Assembly: GCF_018860385.1 (NCBI RefSeq)
Contig: NZ_JAHKPH010000016.1
Location: forward strand, 341,245-405,244
Direction of reading: 5' to 3'
Source of the DNA: Reinekea forsetii
GTDB taxonomy: Bacteria > Pseudomonadota > Gammaproteobacteria > Pseudomonadales > Natronospirillaceae
Length of the DNA stretch: 64,000 bases
Part shown: positions 21,476 to 32,123 of the stretch, piece by piece
How positions within the stretch are numbered: the stretch's first letter is position 1
How the letters are laid out: each line of letters begins with the position of its first letter
The notes under the pieces: model-generated
Database searches by the model: none
What the model was told of the DNA's origin: nothing
Seen by the model: the letters and a program-made list of their open reading frames with translations, nothing else
Translations under genes and position numbers: made by a program

Positions 21476-22822
21476 TTAGCTTTTTGTTACGGCGGATTCG
21501 ACCGCTAAAGCCAGCTTTTCACAGACCGGCTTCACTATATTTACATCTTCACCTTCTACCATGACACGCACAACAGGCTCGGTTCCGGAAGGCCGCAGCA
21601 ACACCCGGCCGGTGTCGGCTAAGTCTGCTTCGGCCTTTGCAACGGCCTCTTTTACAGCCGGAATGGAAAGAACATCCATCTTTTTAGGCATTTTTACGTT
21701 TATCATGACCTGAGGGTATTTACGCATACCCGACTTAGCTTGAGACAGCGTCTGATTCGCGGCGAGCAATGCAGCCAATACCTGCAAAGAAGCTACAATG
21801 CCATCACCCGTTGTAGAAACATGCTTTAACACCAGATGGCCGGAGTTTTCACCACCAAGCAGCCATCCATGCGCAGTTAGCTGCTCATTCACATAGCGAT
21901 CGCCAACATCTGCCCGCACTAATTTCAGGCCAATTTTTTTCAGGGCCACTTCCAAGCCTAGATTGGTCATTAACGTCCCAACTACGCCATCTTTAACGAT
22001 TCCGGTTGCTTTATAGTGATTAGCTAAAATAAAAAGAAGCTCATCGCCATCAACTATTTGACCCTCATGATCTACCATGGCTAACCGATCGCCATCGCCA
22101 TCGTAGGCAATACCGATGTCAGCGCCAACCTCAAGCACTTTTGCTTGAAGAGCGGAGGGCGCCGTCGAGCCCACTTTTTCGTTAATGTTAAGCCCATTAG
22201 GCTGAGCACCAATGACTGTAACTTCTGCGCCGAGTTCCCGAAACACCTTTGGCGCAACATCATAGGTAGCTCCGTGGGCGCAATCTAAAACAACGTGCAT
22301 GCCGTCTAAGTGCAGGTAGCCCGACGTACTTTTACAGTACTCAACATAGCGGCCATTGGCATCATCTATACGTCGCGCCTTACCTAAATCGGCACTGGCG
22401 GAGGTAAGTAATACTTGTTCCAACTCTTTTTCAATGGCGTGCTCAATGTCGTCAGGTAGCTTGGTACCGTCAGCAGAGAAAAACTTAATACCATTATCAT
22501 AATAAGGGTTGTGTGAAGCAGAAATAACTATACCCGCATTAGCGCTGAAGGTACGTGTTAAATAGGCAATGGCGGGCGTTGGCATTGGCCCCACCAGCAA
22601 ACTGTCGCAGCCAGCCGATGCTAGCCCGGCCTGCAGCACAGACTCAAACATATAACCAGAAATCCGCGTATCTTTACCGATGACTATTTTGCCTCGGCCT
22701 TCACGTGAAAAAACGCGACCCGCGGCCCAGCCAAGCTTCAAGACAAAATCAGGATTAATGACACCTTTACCGACTTCTCCTCGGATTCCGTCCGTACCAA
22801 AATACTTTTTTCCTTTACTCAC
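21476..22822 (-). CDS. glmM: Phosphoglucosamine mutase
   Basis: Converts glucosamine 6-phosphate to glucosamine 1-phosphate for UDP-GlcNAc and cell-wall synthesis. The 448-residue protein begins with [14 protein letters not shown] and has the phosphoserine loop [13 protein letters not shown] (serine near 102), the metal-binding loop [13 protein letters not shown] (near 245), sugar-binding GGENSGH and the C-terminal phosphate-binding [15 protein letters not shown]. It lies directly after folP, in the widespread ftsH-folP-glmM order. Confidence 0.98.
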   Translation of the reverse strand: MSKGKKYFGTDGIRGEVGKGVINPDFVLKLGWAAGRVFSREGRGKIVIGKDTRISGYMFESVLQAGLASAGCDSLLVGPMPTPAIAYLTRTFSANAGIVISASHNPYYDNGIKFFSADGTKLPDDIEHAIEKELEQVLLTSASADLGKARRIDDANGRYVEYCKSTSGYLHLDGMHVVLDCAHGATYDVAPKVFRELGAEVTVIGAQPNGLNINEKVGSTAPSALQAKVLEVGADIGIAYDGDGDRLAMVDHEGQIVDGDELLFILANHYKATGIVKDGVVGTLMTNLGLEVALKKIGLKLVRADVGDRYVNEQLTAHGWLLGGENSGHLVLKHVSTTGDGIVASLQVLAALLAANQTLSQAKSGMRKYPQVMINVKMPKKMDVLSIPAVKEAVAKAEADLADTGRVLLRPSGTEPVVRVMVEGEDVNIVKPVCEKLALAVESAVTKS

Positions 22823-22846
22823 AACTACTCTCCTACGTACGTGCGT

Positions 22847-23677
22847 TCAACTTTGGTGAACGGCATTTAACAGGGTTACCACTTGCGCGGTTTCGTCGAT
22901 ATCATGCGCTCTAATTACCCAAGCACCTGAACATAGCGCTTTCGCGGCCAGAGCTAGGCTGCCAATTAAGCGCTCTTCGACAGTTTTATTCAACACGGCA
23001 CCCACCATACTCTTGCGAGATACGCCAACCAACATAGGCAGGCTCAGTGACTGCAGCTCAGTTAATTGGTTCATTAATTTGAGATTATGCTCTAATGTTT
23101 TCCCGAAGCCAAAGCCAGGATCAATCATGATTTTCCGTTTATCAATACCCTGCTCTAAACAAGCCTGAACTCGGCCATTTAAATAGTCGCAGACTTCAGA
23201 CACCACATTTTCGTATTGCGGATTGTTTTGCATATGTTTCGGCTCACCTTTACTGTGCATTAAACACACTGGCAAGCCTGTTTTTGTTGCTGCTTCTAAA
23301 GCCCCAGGTCGAGTTAACGCCCGGACATCATTAATCAGATGCGCTCCGGCAGAGGCTGCGGCCTGCATGACGGCTGCCGTACTGGTATCTACAGAAACTA
23401 TCGCATCGCATTCCTTCGAAAGACGCTCAATGACTGGAATGACGCGATCGAGTTCTTGCTGTTCCGAAACAGGATCTGCGCCAGGGCGAGTACTTTCGCC
23501 ACCTACATCAATAAATGCAGCACCTTGTGCAACCATTTTTTGAGCCTGAACAACCGCATCATCTAATTGATTAAACCGACCTCCGTCGGAAAAAGAATCA
23601 GGTGTTACATTGAGCACGCCCATGACATGAGCTCGATTCAAAGGCAACGAACGATCTTTAAATAGAAATGATGACAA
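22847..23677 (-). CDS. folP: Dihydropteroate synthase
   Basis: Condenses p-aminobenzoate with hydroxymethyl-dihydropterin pyrophosphate in folate synthesis. The 276-residue TIM barrel carries the two family signatures, GVLNVTPDSFSDGGRF near residue 20 and VDVGGESTRPGADPV near residue 57, plus DPGFGFGKTLEHN and VGVSRKSMVG. It starts after the ftsH terminator and ends 24 bp before glmM. Confidence 0.97.
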   Translation of the reverse strand: MSSFLFKDRSLPLNRAHVMGVLNVTPDSFSDGGRFNQLDDAVVQAQKMVAQGAAFIDVGGESTRPGADPVSEQQELDRVIPVIERLSKECDAIVSVDTSTAAVMQAAASAGAHLINDVRALTRPGALEAATKTGLPVCLMHSKGEPKHMQNNPQYENVVSEVCDYLNGRVQACLEQGIDKRKIMIDPGFGFGKTLEHNLKLMNQLTELQSLSLPMLVGVSRKSMVGAVLNKTVEERLIGSLALAAKALCSGAWVIRAHDIDETAQVVTLLNAVHQS

Positions 23678-23707
23678 GCTAGCCTCCTTTTGGCGACGGT
23701 AAAGCGC

Positions 23708-23734
23708 AAAAAATCGGGCTGGTGCCCGATTTTT
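23708..23734 (-). terminator. Terminator of ftsH
   Basis: ATCGGGC and GCCCGAT pair around a TGGT/ACCA loop and are flanked by A5/T5 tracts. The minus strand ends in six U, 30 bp after the ftsH stop and 31 bp before folP, so folP-glmM expression needs read-through or its own promoter. Confidence 0.9.
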
Positions 23735-23763
23735 AATGTAGATTCAACCTCTAAGACCTACCG

Positions 23764-25704
23764 TTAGGCATCATCATCCGATTTTGGTTCAGAAGACTCT
23801 TCAGGTCTTGATACTCGCTCTTCTGAACCCTCATCTGCTTTAACTTCTGGCTCAGCTTTAGCGCTAGGCTTGTCTCGATCTTCCCAACCTTTCGGTGCTC
23901 TTGGCGTTTTGCCTGCCATAATGTCTTCAATTTGTGCCGCATCAATGGTTTCATATTCCAACAATGCATCTTTCATAGCTTCTAGCTTATCGCGGTTCTC
24001 TTCTAAAATGCGGTAAGCCTCTTTGTAGCTGGCATCAAGAATTCGTTTAACTTCTTCGTCTACCTTTTGCGCTGTCATTTGAGAAGCCGCCAGCGCTGTA
24101 GTTTGGCTGCCTAAGTAGCCTTGCTGCTCTTCTTCAAACTGCTGAGCACCCAACTCACTTAAACCCCATTTAGTCACCATGTTGCGAGCGATTGCGGTAG
24201 CTCGCTCAATATCGTTCGATGCCCCAGTGGTTACGCCTTCGGCGCCTAGCGTCATTTCTTCGGCAATTCGGCCACCGTATAACCCACTGATTTGTCCTTG
24301 GAGCGCTCGCTTGCTGATGGAGTAACGATCTTCTTCCGGCAAGAACATGGTCACACCCAAGGCGCGGCCGCGCGGAATAATACTCACCTTATAAACTGGG
24401 TCATGATCTGGGACCAAATTACCCACAATGGCATGCCCTGCTTCATGATAAGCGGTATTGGTTTTTTCTTTTTCAGACATCACCATGGCTTTACGCTCGG
24501 CACCCATCATGATTTTATCTTTGGCGCGATCAAATTCTTCCATCGACACTAAGCGACGGTTTAAACGGGCTGAAAACAACGCAGCCTCGTTTACCAAGTT
24601 CGCTAAATCGGCACCTGAAAAGCCCGGCGTACCTCGCGCAACAATTGCAGCATCGACATCGTCAGCAATTGGCACTTTGCGCATATGTACTTTTAAAATT
24701 TGCTCACGACCTAGAATATCTGGCAAGCCAACAGTTACTTGACGATCGAATCGACCTGGGCGCAACAACGCTGGGTCTAGAACATCTGGGCGGTTTGTAG
24801 CGGCAATAACAATCACACCGTCATTCACTTCAAAGCCATCCATTTCAACCAAGAGTTGGTTTAAAGTTTGCTCACGCTCATCATTTCCGCCGCCAATACC
24901 AGCGCCACGTGAACGGCCAACCGCATCAATCTCATCAATAAAGATAATACAAGGGGCTTGTTTTTTAGCCTGCTCAAACATGTCGCGCACACGCGATGCA
25001 CCCACGCCGACAAACATCTCTACAAAATCAGAACCAGAAATTGAGAAAAAAGGAACCTTAGCTTCACCCGCGATCGCCTTAGCTAGCAAGGTTTTACCTG
25101 TACCAGGAGGACCCACCATAAGCACACCGCGAGGGATTTTGCCGCCCAAGCGCTGATACTTACCAGGGTCTCGCAAAAACTCGACCAATTCTTGAACATC
25201 GTCTTTCGCTTCTTCAACACCGGCAACATCTTTAAAGGTGGTATTGATTTGGTCTTCGCTGAGCAGACGAGCCTTACTTTTACCGAAGCTCATTGGGCCT
25301 TTACCGCCACCACCGCCGCCTTGCATTTGACGCATGAAAAACATGAAGACCGCTAAAATAATTAAGATTGGGAAAGAGGCAACTATTAGCTGAGTCCAAA
25401 TACTAGGCTGTTCAGGCTGCTTGGCTTGCACTTCCACTCCGTGCGCGATCATATTTTCGATCAATTCTTGGTCGCTGGTTTGCGGCGGACGCACAGTTTC
25501 AAAAGTAGAGCCATCTCGGCGCTCACCCACTATGGCCTGACCTGAATAGGCAACGGAACGTATCTGATCTTGCTGCACTTGCTGCACAAATCGAGAGTAG
25601 TTCACTTTTTCAGCGCTTGGCGCCATGTCAAAATTATTAAATACAGCCAGTAAAACAACTGCAATGATGAGCCAAAGTACTAAATTCTTCGCCATATCGT
25701 TCAA
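23764..25704 (-). CDS. ftsH: ATP-dependent zinc metalloprotease FtsH
   Basis: Membrane-bound AAA+ protease for quality control and for turnover of regulators such as sigma-32 and LpxC. The 646 residues include two transmembrane helices (about 7-26 and 102-121) around a periplasmic domain, an AAA module with [13 protein letters not shown] (near 195), Walker B IIFIDEID, the SRH region [19 protein letters not shown], and the zinc site HEAGH (near 418). The C-terminal tail is charged. rpoH, encoding sigma-32, lies at 42964-43836 in this window. Confidence 0.98.
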   Translation of the reverse strand: MNDMAKNLVLWLIIAVVLLAVFNNFDMAPSAEKVNYSRFVQQVQQDQIRSVAYSGQAIVGERRDGSTFETVRPPQTSDQELIENMIAHGVEVQAKQPEQPSIWTQLIVASFPILIILAVFMFFMRQMQGGGGGGKGPMSFGKSKARLLSEDQINTTFKDVAGVEEAKDDVQELVEFLRDPGKYQRLGGKIPRGVLMVGPPGTGKTLLAKAIAGEAKVPFFSISGSDFVEMFVGVGASRVRDMFEQAKKQAPCIIFIDEIDAVGRSRGAGIGGGNDEREQTLNQLLVEMDGFEVNDGVIVIAATNRPDVLDPALLRPGRFDRQVTVGLPDILGREQILKVHMRKVPIADDVDAAIVARGTPGFSGADLANLVNEAALFSARLNRRLVSMEEFDRAKDKIMMGAERKAMVMSEKEKTNTAYHEAGHAIVGNLVPDHDPVYKVSIIPRGRALGVTMFLPEEDRYSISKRALQGQISGLYGGRIAEEMTLGAEGVTTGASNDIERATAIARNMVTKWGLSELGAQQFEEEQQGYLGSQTTALAASQMTAQKVDEEVKRILDASYKEAYRILEENRDKLEAMKDALLEYETIDAAQIEDIMAGKTPRAPKGWEDRDKPSAKAEPEVKADEGSEERVSRPEESSEPKSDDDA

Positions 25705-25741
25705 CTTTCACCTTCTTACGTAATGAATGTTACGTACAAAC

Positions 25742-26362
25742 TTATCCTTTATAACCTGAAGCTACCACATAGGTTTCTCGTGAACGTGCTCGAGAAGCTT
25801 CCGGTTTACGCATTGTAACTTTTGTATACTGCTGGCGAATAGTTTTAATGTATTCATCAAAGCCTTCACCATGAAAAACTTTTGCTATAAATCCACCGCC
25901 TGGCTTAAGAATAGACTGCGCCATATCTAACGCCAGTTCGACCAAATACATGGCTGCCGGTTGATCAATCGATGCATTGCCACTCATATTGGGGGCCATA
26001 TCCGATATTACAAGGTCGACGGGTGATTCTCCAATACATTCAAGAAGGCTCTGAAAGACGCCGTCATCCGTAAAATCGCCCTGAATAAACTCTACGCCGG
26101 CAATGGAATCCATTTCTAAAATATCGGAAGCAACGACTCGGCCCTTGTCACCTACTAACCTCGCCGCGACCTGAGACCAGCCACCAGGCGCTGACCCTAA
26201 ATCTACAACCGTCATCCCAGAACGGATCAATTGCCCTTTTTCACAGATTTCCAATAATTTATAGCTTGCGCGACTGCGATAGCCATCTTGACGCGACATT
26301 TTTACGTATCGATCATCAAAATGCTCATCCAACCACTGTTTGCTGCTTTTTGATCGTGCCAA
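25742..26362 (-). CDS. rlmE: 23S rRNA 2'-O-methyltransferase RlmE
   Basis: Methylates U2552 in the A-loop of 23S rRNA; the E. coli homologue is heat-shock induced. The 206-residue Rossmann-fold protein has SAM motif [15 protein letters not shown], the catalytic K-D-K-E tetrad in segments [32 protein letters not shown] and [10 protein letters not shown]. It sits 37 bp upstream of ftsH, as in E. coli, and is divergent from yhbY. Confidence 0.97.
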   Translation of the reverse strand: MARSKSSKQWLDEHFDDRYVKMSRQDGYRSRASYKLLEICEKGQLIRSGMTVVDLGSAPGGWSQVAARLVGDKGRVVASDILEMDSIAGVEFIQGDFTDDGVFQSLLECIGESPVDLVISDMAPNMSGNASIDQPAAMYLVELALDMAQSILKPGGGFIAKVFHGEGFDEYIKTIRQQYTKVTMRKPEASRARSRETYVVASGYKG

Positions 26363-26445
26363 TTCAATTCCTCTTTAGGTAATTTGTACTATCTAAAGTA
26401 CAATTACGATGTTTCGATAACATTTAAACATGAGATATACAGAAT

Positions 26446-26760
26446 ATGAAATTAACTCAAGACCAAAAAAAGCGATTTCGCACCATTGGCCACCAGCTCA
26501 ACCCCGTTGTAACGGTAGCTGATAAGGGTCTAAGCGAATCCGTGATGACAGAAATTGAACGAGCACTGAACGACCACGAGTTAATTAAAGTGAAAATCGT
26601 TGCCGAAGATCGTGATGACAAAAAAGCCATCATCGAAGCCATCACCGGGCAATGCGGTGCAATTTTAGTACAGCAAATTGGTCACATTGCTTTAATCTTG
26701 AAAAAAGCGAAAGAGCCGAACCCGAAATTATCGAATATCAGTCGATTCTCACACCTGTAA
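26446..26760 (+). CDS. yhbY: RNA-binding CRM-domain protein YhbY
   Basis: Small CRM-domain protein associated with pre-50S ribosomes. The 104-residue product contains the CRM fold with RTIGHQLNPVVTVADKGLS (GxxG-like RNA-binding loop), ALNDHELIKVKIVAEDRDDKK and CGAILVQQIGHIALILKK. It is divergent from rlmE across 83 bp, the same arrangement as in E. coli and Pseudomonas. Confidence 0.95.
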   Translation: MKLTQDQKKRFRTIGHQLNPVVTVADKGLSESVMTEIERALNDHELIKVKIVAEDRDDKKAIIEAITGQCGAILVQQIGHIALILKKAKEPNPKLSNISRFSHL

Positions 26761-26767
26761 TCGGTGA

Positions 26768-26809
26768 GCGCACTTTAATTTACGAAATTTTTCGTCAACT
26801 AAAGTGCGC
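26768..26809. terminator. Hairpin between convergent yhbY and ilvE
   Basis: A 10-bp inverted repeat GCGCACTTTA/TAAAGTGCGC spans 22 bp, and a smaller ACGAA/TTCGT hairpin nests inside it. It lies between two convergent stop codons and probably ends both transcripts, though T tracts are short. Confidence 0.6.
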
Positions 26810-26816
26810 AAAACTG

Positions 26817-27815
26817 TTATTTAACCTTAGTTAACCAACCGTGTTTATCTTCAGCTTTACCCCACTGAATGGCATTGAGAGCTTGGCGCAAACGCTCCGT
26901 TGTCGGACCAGCCTGCCCACTGCCCACAGAAAACTCTTTATCCTTATGAATTAAAGTTCCGACCGGCGTTAAAACGGCGGCTGTACCGGAAAGCGCGGCT
27001 TCTGTACCGGGTTTTGCAGCACGCTCAAGCAACTCATCAACACTGAGCTCACGCTCTGACACTTTCATTCCCAAATCACGAGCAATGGTTAATATTGAAT
27101 CACGCGTTATGCCATGCAGAAAAGAACTGTCTAGCGCTTTGGTAATCACTTCATCGCCATCAATTAAGATAAAGTTTGCCGCACCGGTTTCTTGAACATC
27201 GCCTCCAGGGCAAAACAAGACTTGATCAGCGTTGTATTTTTCACGTGCTTGAGAGATAGGGGCTAAGGCACTGGCGTAGTTTCCGCCGCTTTTAACCATC
27301 CCCATGTGTGGCGCGCAACGCATGCCATCTTCTTCTAATAACAACCGTAACGCCTGTGCGCCACCGGCAAAATAATCACCGACCGGAGAAAGCAATACAT
27401 ACAACAATGAACTCAACGACGGTGCTGCCGCCTTACCAATCGCGGCCTCAGTACCTAAGTGAGTTGGTCGAATATACATAGAACCCGGTGGTGCTGGGGT
27501 TTCGTCGGCGTATTTTTCGACAATATCGGTGATCATTTTCGACAACAAGGCTTCATTTATTGCTGGCAAACTTAACAATTGTGAGCTTTGCACCATGCGC
27601 GCAATGTTCGCTTCCATTCTGAAAATATTGACTGAACCGTCTTCGTGTTTAAAGGCTTTCAAACCTTCAAAGCAGGTACTTGAATAATGTAAAACGTGTG
27701 CCCCAGGGTGAAATTCAAGCTTATTTGAAGAGACAATCTCGCTGTCACTCCATTGGTTATCTGAATAACTTGCTAACGTCATCTCTGGAATAAAAACGGT
27801 ACCAAATGCAGCCAT
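26817..27815 (-). CDS. ilvE: Branched-chain amino acid aminotransferase
   Basis: PLP-dependent class IV aminotransferase for the last step of leucine, isoleucine and valine synthesis. The 332-residue product shows HYSSTCFEGLKAFK near the N-terminus, IRPTHLGTE, and the PLP lysine in MVKSGGNYASAL, followed by ETGAANFILI and FLHGITRDSIL. This is the longer BCAT type shared with Bacillus and eukaryotes rather than the 309-residue E. coli IlvE type. ATG 27815 is preferred over an in-frame extension to 27860, because the family starts just before the FGTVFIPEM segment. glnE is upstream on the same strand, as in Pseudomonas. Confidence 0.94.
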   Translation of the reverse strand: MAAFGTVFIPEMTLASYSDNQWSDSEIVSSNKLEFHPGAHVLHYSSTCFEGLKAFKHEDGSVNIFRMEANIARMVQSSQLLSLPAINEALLSKMITDIVEKYADETPAPPGSMYIRPTHLGTEAAIGKAAAPSLSSLLYVLLSPVGDYFAGGAQALRLLLEEDGMRCAPHMGMVKSGGNYASALAPISQAREKYNADQVLFCPGGDVQETGAANFILIDGDEVITKALDSSFLHGITRDSILTIARDLGMKVSERELSVDELLERAAKPGTEAALSGTAAVLTPVGTLIHKDKEFSVGSGQAGPTTERLRQALNAIQWGKAEDKHGWLTKVK

Positions 27816-27951
27816 GTTGTTTTCTCTTATAAGTGCGATATTAAAGCCATTGTAAGGCAATTTGATCTAAAATCACCAGTCACAAATACAGCCTTTCAAC
27901 CGCAATGCTTGCAACTGTTCATTGCACTGTACACAACGCATTTACAGCGGC

Positions 27952-30756
27952 CTAATGAATGATCTTATCTTGCCAAATATTAACGATAGTTTGTGTCGCT
28001 TTAACAAATGGCTCCGGTAGCTCTTCAATTGGTCGTTGCCTGTTTTCGTTTTGCAAAATAGCGTAATGAACCTCTTGCCTCAGCGCCAAATAGGCCTCCA
28101 TCCAATCGCCCTTTTCGCTCTCTGATATCAAGCCTTGTTTCGCCAAGGCCTCAATGCATCGGACGTTATCTGACCACTTCGCGAGCTCAGGGAATTCATT
28201 TGCATACGCCAACACCAAATACTGAACAATAAACTCAAGGTCGACTATGCCACCGGCGTCGTGTTTAATATCAAAACATCGGCCTTCTAATTCAGATTTC
28301 GTCGAGAGGTGAGATGACATTTTTGCACGCATTTCTACGATATCTTTTTTCAAGACTTGAAGGTCTCGCTTACAGCACACGATATCCTGACGCAATGCAT
28401 TGAACTTTTGCTTAAGATGTCTATCACCTGCAATAAATCGGGCGCGTACTAGCGCTTGGTGCTCCCAGGTCCAAGCATCATTGCGCTGATACTTTTCGAA
28501 GCTCGATAGACTGGTCACCAATAAACCCGAGCTGCCAGAAGGCCGCAATCGGGTATCAACTTCATACAACATCCCCGAAGGCGTGTTACTGCTCAGCATG
28601 TGGATCAATTTTTGGCCTAGTCTCGCCATAAACACAACGTTTTCTATGACAGAAGGTCCTTCGGTCTGGCCGTTGGTGTCGGCATCGTGAATAAAAACTA
28701 AATCCAAATCGGACTCATAGGAAATTTCTAACCCACCCATTTTGCCATAAGCAATTACGCCAAATGGGAAGTCACTCCAATCGCCACTGGTTTGCAGCGG
28801 GCGGCCATGTTTTGCAATCATTTGCCGCCAAACAATCGCCAACGCCTGATCCACAACCACTTCAGCCACCCATGCTAAATAGTCGGATATTTTCATTAAT
28901 GGCAATTGATTGGTCACTTCACATGCCGCCGCCCTAAGAATACGAGCGTGGTGAAAATGCCGTAGCACCTCCATCTGTCGCTCCAAGTCATCTTCAGGAA
29001 CCCTTAACATTAATTGCTGAATTTCATCATGCAACTCAGCTTGCCTTGGTAACTGATACAAACTCTTTAGGTCAGTCAGCTCATCCAATAGAAACGGATT
29101 TTCTTTAAACTGCTTAATTATCCACGAACTCAATGGCGCTAGCTTCACCAACTCTCGAATGGCCTGTGGGTTTTCTGAGAGCAATACAAAATAAGACGAC
29201 CGCCGCAAAATGGCTTCCAAGATGGGGCGTATGATCGTAAAACGGCGATCACCGTCGAAAAACTTACTCAATTCATGCCACAAAATAGGCATGAAATTAT
29301 CTAAATTTTGAAGCGACTCATCGGCCAGTTTTTGAATGGTCGGATGTTCAGAAAACTGCATAATAAGGTTGGTCAATTCTGGCGTGCATTTTAAGCTTGC
29401 AGGAGATTCCTTAGATTGCCATGCTTCGACAAAAGGACCAATCGACGAAGCTTTGTTCACCGGCTCTTCTTCGGCAATCAAATTGCTAAAATGTACATTA
29501 ACAGAGCTACGAAATTGTTCTAACTTAGCGAGCAATGCTTCTACGCTTGGTTCGTTCATATTTGCAGCCAAACGCTCTAAGTCGCTATCGTCGGTAGGCA
29601 ACATTTGGGTTTGTTCATCGCGCAGCGCTTGTATTTTATGCTCTAAATCTCTAAGAAAATCGTAAGCACTGATGAGTTGATTTACCACTTCGTTCGGCAA
29701 AAGCTCTAACGCTGCAATTTGCGTTAAAGCGGACCAAGTTCCCCGAGTTTGCAATGACTCATCTTGGCCCCCACGCACCAGTTGAAATACTTGAGCAATA
29801 AATTCAACTTCTCGAATACCGCCTTTACCGAGCTTAATATTTCGCCCTAAATTTTGGCGACGGACTTCTTGTTGAATTTTCACCTTGAGTTCACGAAGTG
29901 CCCCTACGGCTTGGAAATCAACATATCGCCGATACACAAATGGGCTTAACATTTGTTCCAGTTCGTGTTTTGACTCTGTGGTTCCTGTTACCGCTCTAGC
30001 CTTAACCATGGCAAAGCGCTCCCAGAAACGACCTTGCTGCAGATAATAGTTGTTTAGAGCTTTGAAGTTTGAGGCTAATGCTCCAGATTGCCCCCACGGC
30101 CGCAACCTCATGTCTACGCGAAACACAAAGCCATCGGCAGTTCGCGCGTCGAGCAATTGAATTACCTTTCGACCTACCCTCGTAAAATATTGTTCGTGCG
30201 GCGTGCCGTTACTTGTTTCTCCTTCGCAAGGATAAGCAAAAATCAAATCAATATCTGAAGAAAGATTAAGTTCTTGCGCTCCGTGCTTACCCATAGCAAT
30301 CACATGCAGCCGCTGGCTTTCACCAGAAAATGGGCAAACCGCAGGCGCGCCAGTTTTAAGCTGCCAAAATTGTTCAGCCCACCGCACGGCGAATTGCAAC
30401 GCACTGTCGGCAAGATCGCTCACCTGCTTCGCCGTTTCGCGCACTGTAGACAACTGCAAGGCATCACGAGCCATTAAACGAGCCATGTGCCGATTACGCC
30501 AAACCCGTAGATCGTGCATAACTGACGGTTCGTTATCGAGCGTCCATTGTTTAGCAAGTGATTCTAATTCGGCATTGGCGTCGGTTGCCTGCTGAAAAAA
30601 CTCAAGCTCGCGATTCCAATCGGGTTGTTTTTTTAGCCAGTCACACAACCAAGGGCTTGCCATCAATAAACGATCGGCGGCGTCACTATGATCACAATGA
30701 ATATATTGATCGAGTGATTTCATCGCTTGGAGTGCTTTGGCGAGCTGTTTATCCAT
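27952..30756 (-). CDS. glnE: Bifunctional glutamine synthetase adenylyltransferase/adenylyl-removing enzyme
   Basis: Adenylylates and deadenylylates glutamine synthetase in response to PII. About 934 residues hold two nucleotidyltransferase modules: the N-terminal removing domain (LSSDIDLIFAYP, near 180) and the C-terminal transferase domain (YESDLDLVFIHDAD, near 690), each followed by a helical region. I chose ATG 30756, which has AAGGAGG 10 nt upstream; ATG 30786 would start upstream of that Shine-Dalgarno. Divergent from the ynjB-like gene. Confidence 0.96.
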   Translation of the reverse strand: MDKQLAKALQAMKSLDQYIHCDHSDAADRLLMASPWLCDWLKKQPDWNRELEFFQQATDANAELESLAKQWTLDNEPSVMHDLRVWRNRHMARLMARDALQLSTVRETAKQVSDLADSALQFAVRWAEQFWQLKTGAPAVCPFSGESQRLHVIAMGKHGAQELNLSSDIDLIFAYPCEGETSNGTPHEQYFTRVGRKVIQLLDARTADGFVFRVDMRLRPWGQSGALASNFKALNNYYLQQGRFWERFAMVKARAVTGTTESKHELEQMLSPFVYRRYVDFQAVGALRELKVKIQQEVRRQNLGRNIKLGKGGIREVEFIAQVFQLVRGGQDESLQTRGTWSALTQIAALELLPNEVVNQLISAYDFLRDLEHKIQALRDEQTQMLPTDDSDLERLAANMNEPSVEALLAKLEQFRSSVNVHFSNLIAEEEPVNKASSIGPFVEAWQSKESPASLKCTPELTNLIMQFSEHPTIQKLADESLQNLDNFMPILWHELSKFFDGDRRFTIIRPILEAILRRSSYFVLLSENPQAIRELVKLAPLSSWIIKQFKENPFLLDELTDLKSLYQLPRQAELHDEIQQLMLRVPEDDLERQMEVLRHFHHARILRAAACEVTNQLPLMKISDYLAWVAEVVVDQALAIVWRQMIAKHGRPLQTSGDWSDFPFGVIAYGKMGGLEISYESDLDLVFIHDADTNGQTEGPSVIENVVFMARLGQKLIHMLSSNTPSGMLYEVDTRLRPSGSSGLLVTSLSSFEKYQRNDAWTWEHQALVRARFIAGDRHLKQKFNALRQDIVCCKRDLQVLKKDIVEMRAKMSSHLSTKSELEGRCFDIKHDAGGIVDLEFIVQYLVLAYANEFPELAKWSDNVRCIEALAKQGLISESEKGDWMEAYLALRQEVHYAILQNENRQRPIEELPEPFVKATQTIVNIWQDKIIH

Positions 30757-30923
30757 GACGGCTATGCCTCCTTGATAGTCTGTCAAACAGTATTGCCCTT
30801 AAGTTAACCGCATCAAGGGAACTTTTTGACGCATCTAATGTCTTGTATCAAACGTATGACTACTATCATTTGCGAGTCTTTGTTAAATTGCAACGACTCT
30901 ACAAAAATATTAAGGACATTTTA

Positions 30924-32123
30924 ATGAGCATTAAGACTCTCGCTCAGCTTTGCATAGCCGGCGCATTGTTTTCAGCAACATCGCTTTTTGCCCAAGACTG
31001 GAGCGACATTGAACAAAAAGCTAAAGGACAAACGGTGTACTTTCACGCTTGGGGTGGTAGCGAAACTATTAACGACTATATTCGATGGGCTGGAGAACAG
31101 GTTAAGAAAAGCCATGATGTCACCTTAAAGCACGTTCGAGTCACAGAAACAGGTAACGTTGTTAGCCAAGTATTATCTGAGAAAACCGCCGGTAAACTCA
31201 CCGAAGGAGCTGTTGATTTAGTTTGGATTAACGGCGAAAACTTTAGAGCCATGAAACAAAACGGCTTATTACTAGGCGCTTTTACGCAAAAACTCCCAAA
31301 TTACGCCTATGTAGATACTGAAAACAAACCCACAACTTTATTCGACTTCACTACATCGGTCGATAACATGGAAGCGCCTTGGGGCATGGCTCAATTAGTC
31401 TTTATGTACGACACAGAGCAAGTCTCTCAGCCTCCTAAAAATATGAACCAACTACTAAACTATGCCGAGCAAAACCCAGGACGTGTAACTTACCCTGCTC
31501 CGCCGTCGTTTTATGGAACCACCTTTATCAAGCAAGCATTACTGGAGTTAACTGACAATAAAGAAGCACTCTATGCACCAGTTGCTGTATCAGATTTTGA
31601 CACCGTAACGGCACCACTTTGGAAATATTTAGAAGCTTTGCACCCGCACATGTGGGGTCAGGGAAAAACCTTTGCTTCAGGCGCGCCACAAATGAAGCAG
31701 CTATTAAATGATGGTGAACTCGATATTTCACTCAGTTTTAACCCGAATGACGCTAGTAACGCCATTGCAACCGGTGAACTGCCGGAATCCATCCGAACCT
31801 ATGTCCATGATGGCGGATCTATCGGGAACACCCACTTTGTGACTATTCCATTTAACTCAAGCAACAGCGCAGGGGCGATGGTCGTGGCTAATTTCTTAAT
31901 GTCGCCTGTCGCTCAAGCCCGTAAAGCCGACCCAAGTATTTGGGGCGATCCAACGGTACTGGCAACGCAAAAGCTAAACGCTGAAGACAAAGCCTTATTC
32001 GAAAGCCTTCCTCTTGGCCAAGCGACCTTGTCAGACGAAGAATTAGGCTCGGTGTTACGTGAACCACACACCAGTTGGGTGGAAGCGTTAGAAAAAGCCT
32101 GGTTGGCTCGTTACGCTAATTAA
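30924..32123 (+). CDS. ynjB: ABC transporter substrate-binding protein, YnjB-like
   Basis: Periplasmic binding protein of an importer of unknown substrate. The 399-residue product has a signal peptide with cleavage near SLFAQ and then a type II periplasmic-binding fold: VYFHAWGGSETINDYIRW at the N-terminus, DLVWINGENF, WGMAQLVFMYD, YPAPPSFYGTTFIKQAL and a C-terminal WVEALEKAW. It resembles E. coli YnjB, which is related to thiamine and polyamine binding proteins. I chose ATG 30924, with AAGGA 8 nt upstream, because it starts the signal peptide. Its stop overlaps the permease start (TAATG). Confidence 0.85.
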   Translation: MSIKTLAQLCIAGALFSATSLFAQDWSDIEQKAKGQTVYFHAWGGSETINDYIRWAGEQVKKSHDVTLKHVRVTETGNVVSQVLSEKTAGKLTEGAVDLVWINGENFRAMKQNGLLLGAFTQKLPNYAYVDTENKPTTLFDFTTSVDNMEAPWGMAQLVFMYDTEQVSQPPKNMNQLLNYAEQNPGRVTYPAPPSFYGTTFIKQALLELTDNKEALYAPVAVSDFDTVTAPLWKYLEALHPHMWGQGKTFASGAPQMKQLLNDGELDISLSFNPNDASNAIATGELPESIRTYVHDGGSIGNTHFVTIPFNSSNSAGAMVVANFLMSPVAQARKADPSIWGDPTVLATQKLNAEDKALFESLPLGQATLSDEELGSVLREPHTSWVEALEKAWLARYAN